In this document: positions 7,573 through 9,537 of the stretch, piece after piece | Numbering within the stretch: the stretch's first letter is position 1 | Layout: every line of letters starts with the position of its first letter | DNA from: Ignavibacteriales bacterium | GTDB lineage: Bacteria > Bacteroidota > Ignavibacteria > UBA10030 | Length of the DNA: 9,537 bases | Assembly (NCBI GenBank): GCA_016207365.1 | Contig: JACQPU010000019.1 | Span: 1 to 9,537 of the forward strand | Direction: 5' to 3' | Position numbers and translations under genes: made by a program | The notes under the pieces: model-generated | Seen by the model: only the letters and a program-made list of their open reading frames with translations | Database searches by the model: none | What the model was told of the DNA's origin: nothing

Positions 7573-7914
7573 ATGAAGCGTATCATGTCGGTCCTGATGG
7601 CCGGGATGCTGACCATGGCGATGGCAAGCCTGTCGGCAGCCCAGGACACCAAACAGGACGCCAAGAAGGACGCGAAGCAGGAAATGAAGAAGGACATGAA
7701 GCACGAGATGAAGGAAGGTGCGATGGGGATGACGTCCTTCGACTGCGCGCCCGAATGCGGTTTTAAGGTCCGGAGTCACGACGCCGGTGAAGCCATGGAG
7801 ATGGGCAAGATGCATGCAAAGAAAAAGCATGGCAAGGACCTGGGTGACGAGGATGCCAAGAAGATGATGAAGACGGAGAAGAAGGAAATGAAGGAGGAGA
7901 TGAAGAAGATGTAA
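7573..7914 (+). CDS. Small secreted Lys/Met/Glu-rich protein with DUF1059-like Cys/His core
   Basis: The 113-aa product begins with a signal peptide (MKRIMSVLMAGMLTMAMASLSAA, likely cleaved after Ala23), so it should act in the periplasm or outside. Residues 25-48 are six tandem tetrapeptides of the form [D/E]-[A/M/T]-K-x, predicted to form a highly charged helix. The core at about 55-99 contains Cys58-x3-Cys62 followed by FKVRSHDAGEAMEM and His81-x4-His86 in MHAKKKHG. This arrangement resembles DUF1059, a small family of unknown function, usually without a signal peptide as I recall it. A similar charged repeat (EKKEMKEEMKKM) closes the protein. The Cys2/His2 pattern suggests, but does not prove, metal binding. 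The gene has a near-perfect ribosome binding site and its own strong terminator, so it is probably a single-gene, well-expressed unit. Coding status is confident; the domain match is tentative. Confidence 0.85.
   Translation: MKRIMSVLMAGMLTMAMASLSAAQDTKQDAKKDAKQEMKKDMKHEMKEGAMGMTSFDCAPECGFKVRSHDAGEAMEMGKMHAKKKHGKDLGDEDAKKMMKTEKKEMKEEMKKM
7645..7716 (+). repeat. Tandem 12-nt coding repeat (six tetrapeptide units)
   Basis: Six consecutive in-frame 12-nt units encode DTKQ, DAKK, DAKQ, EMKK, DMKH and EMKE. The units differ at DNA level but keep the acidic-x-Lys-x pattern. They look like an expanded repeat that has since diverged. Confidence 0.75.
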
Positions 7915-7922
7915 ACGAGATT

Positions 7923-7974
7923 GTCGGGTTCCCGACCACTTATAGCCCCGCGTGCCATCGCGGGGCTTTTGTTT
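7923..7974 (+). terminator. Rho-independent terminator after the small secreted protein
   Basis: AGCCCCGCG (7944-7952) pairs perfectly with CGCGGGGCT (7959-7967) across a 6-nt loop and runs into TTTTGTTT (7967-7974). This is the clearest intrinsic terminator in the window. A second perfect hairpin, GTCGGG-TT-CCCGAC (7923-7936), lies 8 nt after the stop codon and 7 nt before the terminator stem; it may protect the 3' end. Confidence 0.92.
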
Positions 7975-7988
7975 GCTATCGAACGGCA

Positions 7989-8130
7989 GGAAGAAAATTT
8001 GAAGCACGAATATCGAAACCCGAAACAATAACGAAATCCGAAGTTCGAAATAGCAGGGGATCGATCCTTAGAATTTCGTATTTGGAATTTGTTTCGAATT
8101 TTGTAATTCGAATTTCGTGCTTTTTCTTCC
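7989..8130. repeat. 142-bp imperfect palindrome upstream of recG
   Basis: Exact paired blocks occur in the same order on both arms: GGAAGAAAA (7989-7997) with TTTTCTTCC (8122-8130), AAGCACGAA (8002-8010) with TTCGTGCTT (8114-8122), CGAAACAA (8021-8028) with TTGTTTCG (8089-8096), and ACGAAAT (8031-8037) with ATTTCGT (8073-8079). The 10-bp palindrome GGATCGATCC (8058-8067) lies at the centre. The arms are rich in CGAA/TTCG words. It fills the gap between the terminator and recG, and no open reading frame of note crosses it. Confidence 0.8.
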
Positions 8131-8153
8131 TCTGATGCCTATATTGCTCCCTA

Positions 8154-9537
8154 ATGGCATCCGGTTCCGCCCAATCTCCGCTTCAATACATTAAAGGCTT
8201 TGGCCCCGCCCGCGCCGCCGCCCTTCGTAAAGCCGGAATCGAAACCGTACAGGATCTCCTCTATTACTTCCCGCGCGGATACATCGACCGTCGAACTACA
8301 CTTCCCATCAAAGATCTTCGCCGCGCAGTCTCTGCAGGTGAGCCGGTGACCGTTATTGGAAGGATCATCCGTCAGGAGGCCCGGCGGTCAAGGCGCTCGA
8401 ACCGCGTCGTGTTTTTTCTCGCGCTCGAGGATGATTCAGGCGTTGTGCAGTGCGTCTGGTTCGAAGGTGTGAAATACTACAGAACGATGTTCGAAACGGG
8501 CGAGATGCTTGCAGTCTCCGCAATACCGACACTCGACAAGCTTGGCCGTCCGCAGTTTGTCCATCCGGAATTCGACCGACTGCGCGGAAAAGAGGAGGAG
8601 GATGAACCTGACTGGAACGCGATGGTCAATACCGGGGGCATGATCCCCAAATATTCTTCGGGCTCCGATCTTGCCAATGCGGGTCTCGACAGCCGCGGAT
8701 TCCGGCGTGTCATTCGCTCGGCTCTCCGAAGTCACGGCTCCATAATCGGGGAGATTGTTCCAGCCGGGATCCGGAAACAACAGCGTCTGATGGATCTGCG
8801 CGCGGCGATCAGTGCGATTCATTTTCCGGAAAACCCGGTTGAGTTGGCTGAAGCCCAACGGCGTTTGAAGTTTGATGAGTTGTTCTTTCTGGAACTGATG
8901 ATGGCGATGCGGAAGAGGAATCGAAGGGAGTCCGTCAAGGGAATCTCGTTCACGATCGAAAGTCCTCTCGCGCGCACACTCGTCGAATTCCTGCCGTTCG
9001 ATCTGACAACCGCTCAAAAGCGCGTCATCCGGGAAATCACGGGGGATATGAAACGCGCGGAGGCCATGAACAGACTTCTGCAAGGCGACGTCGGAAGCGG
9101 CAAGACCATCGTCGCATTGACGGCGATGCTGGTTGCGGTGGACAACGGCTATCAGTCCGCGTTCATGGCGCCGACGGAAATCCTGGCCGATCAGCACTAC
9201 AGAACCCTGGTTTCGTTCCTTCAGGGAATCCCCGTGAACATCAGGCTGTTGATCGGGGGGCAGAAGAAGAAGCTGCGGGATGATGTTCTTGAAGATGCCC
9301 GGAGCGGACGTGGGAATATCATCGTGGGTACGCATGCATTGTTGGAAGAGAATGTTGAATTCGCACGCCTTGGGTTGGTTGTGATCGACGAACAACACAG
9401 GTTTGGGGTGATGCAGAGGGCCGTGTTGAGGCAAAAGGGATTGAATCCCGACGTGTTGGTCATGACCGCCACACCAATTCCCCGCACGCTGGCCATGACG
9501 GTGCACGGTGATCTCGATGTTTCGATCATTGATCAGA
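8154..9537 (+). CDS. recG: ATP-dependent DNA helicase RecG (3' end outside window)
   Basis: RecG is a superfamily 2 helicase that remodels stalled replication forks and branch-migrates Holliday junctions. The window holds 461 codons of a protein usually near 700 aa; the reading frame is open to the last base. The N-terminus has the expected LQYIKGFGPARAAALRKAGI and DLLYYFPRGYIDRR (10-47). An OB-fold wedge follows (about 64-135, PVTVIGRI and LEDDSGVVQCVWF). Helicase motifs are intact: FDLTTAQKR (282-290), Walker A GDVGSGKT (311-318), PTEILADQH, DEQH (412-415) with RFGV after it, and TATPIPRT (438-445). The rest of helicase domain 2 is missing because of the window edge. ATG 8154 is the first in-frame start after a stop at 8133-8135. 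It has no Shine-Dalgarno sequence, so initiation may be weak or leaderless. A 142-bp palindrome ends 23 nt upstream. Confidence 0.96.
   Translation, partial: MASGSAQSPLQYIKGFGPARAAALRKAGIETVQDLLYYFPRGYIDRRTTLPIKDLRRAVSAGEPVTVIGRIIRQEARRSRRSNRVVFFLALEDDSGVVQCVWFEGVKYYRTMFETGEMLAVSAIPTLDKLGRPQFVHPEFDRLRGKEEEDEPDWNAMVNTGGMIPKYSSGSDLANAGLDSRGFRRVIRSALRSHGSIIGEIVPAGIRKQQRLMDLRAAISAIHFPENPVELAEAQRRLKFDELFFLELMMAMRKRNRRESVKGISFTIESPLARTLVEFLPFDLTTAQKRVIREITGDMKRAEAMNRLLQGDVGSGKTIVALTAMLVAVDNGYQSAFMAPTEILADQHYRTLVSFLQGIPVNIRLLIGGQKKKLRDDVLEDARSGRGNIIVGTHALLEENVEFARLGLVVIDEQHRFGVMQRAVLRQKGLNPDVLVMTATPIPRTLAMTVHGDLDVSIIDQ

Noticed and set aside
6586..8130. Palindromic elements as complete insertion sequences
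   Set aside because: None contains a transposase frame and no target-site duplication is visible at their ends. Only a non-autonomous element remains possible.
8436..9506. Open frame of 356 codons on the minus strand
   Set aside because: It is antisense to recG, which has every expected helicase motif. The antisense translation is rich in His/Arg/Gln with no domain or signal, as is usual for a mirror frame of a GC-rich gene.

Overview
The window looks like chromosomal DNA from a Gram-negative bacterium of the Bacteroidota/Chlorobiota/Ignavibacteriota (FCB) side of the tree. Two observations point there. KdsB activates Kdo for lipopolysaccharide, which requires an outer membrane. The secreted protein at 5673-6389 ends in a type IX secretion (T9SS) sorting domain that opens with the QNYPNPFNPTT motif, which is typical of Ignavibacteria and relatives. 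The exact lineage is inference; no rRNA or other decisive marker is present.

Region 1 (102-4770) is a tightly packed plus-strand cluster of housekeeping genes: an M48/Ste24-type membrane metalloprotease, a PlsC-type acyltransferase, gatC, kdsB and pyrG. Gaps are 9 nt, a 4-nt overlap, 49 nt and an 11-nt overlap, so co-transcription is likely. The products serve envelope and core metabolism. PyrG makes CTP, which KdsB consumes to make CMP-Kdo. PlsC makes phosphatidic acid, which also enters CTP-dependent phospholipid synthesis.

Region 2 (4771-6389) holds an unrecognised lipoprotein with an unusual C-terminal hydrophobic segment. It converges on a minus-strand, short T9SS-type cargo protein with a possible cohesin-like fold.

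Region 3 (6390-8153) is gene-poor and rich in structure. It contains a stand-alone receiver-domain response regulator and a small secreted Lys/Met/Glu-rich protein with a DUF1059-like Cys/His core. Around them lie four long imperfect inverted repeats (6586-6763, 7231-7323, 7411-7490, 7989-8130) and two terminator-like hairpin groups. A second, shorter repeat family (1-19, 2329-2359, 5627-5661) sits at other gene boundaries.

Region 4 (8154-end) is the first 461 codons of recG, which runs off the window.

The most interesting items are the small secreted protein with tandem charged tetrapeptides and the cluster of unrelated long palindromes. I found no CRISPR array, tRNA, rRNA, transposase, phage gene or defence operon. 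The housekeeping genes look intact and ordinary.
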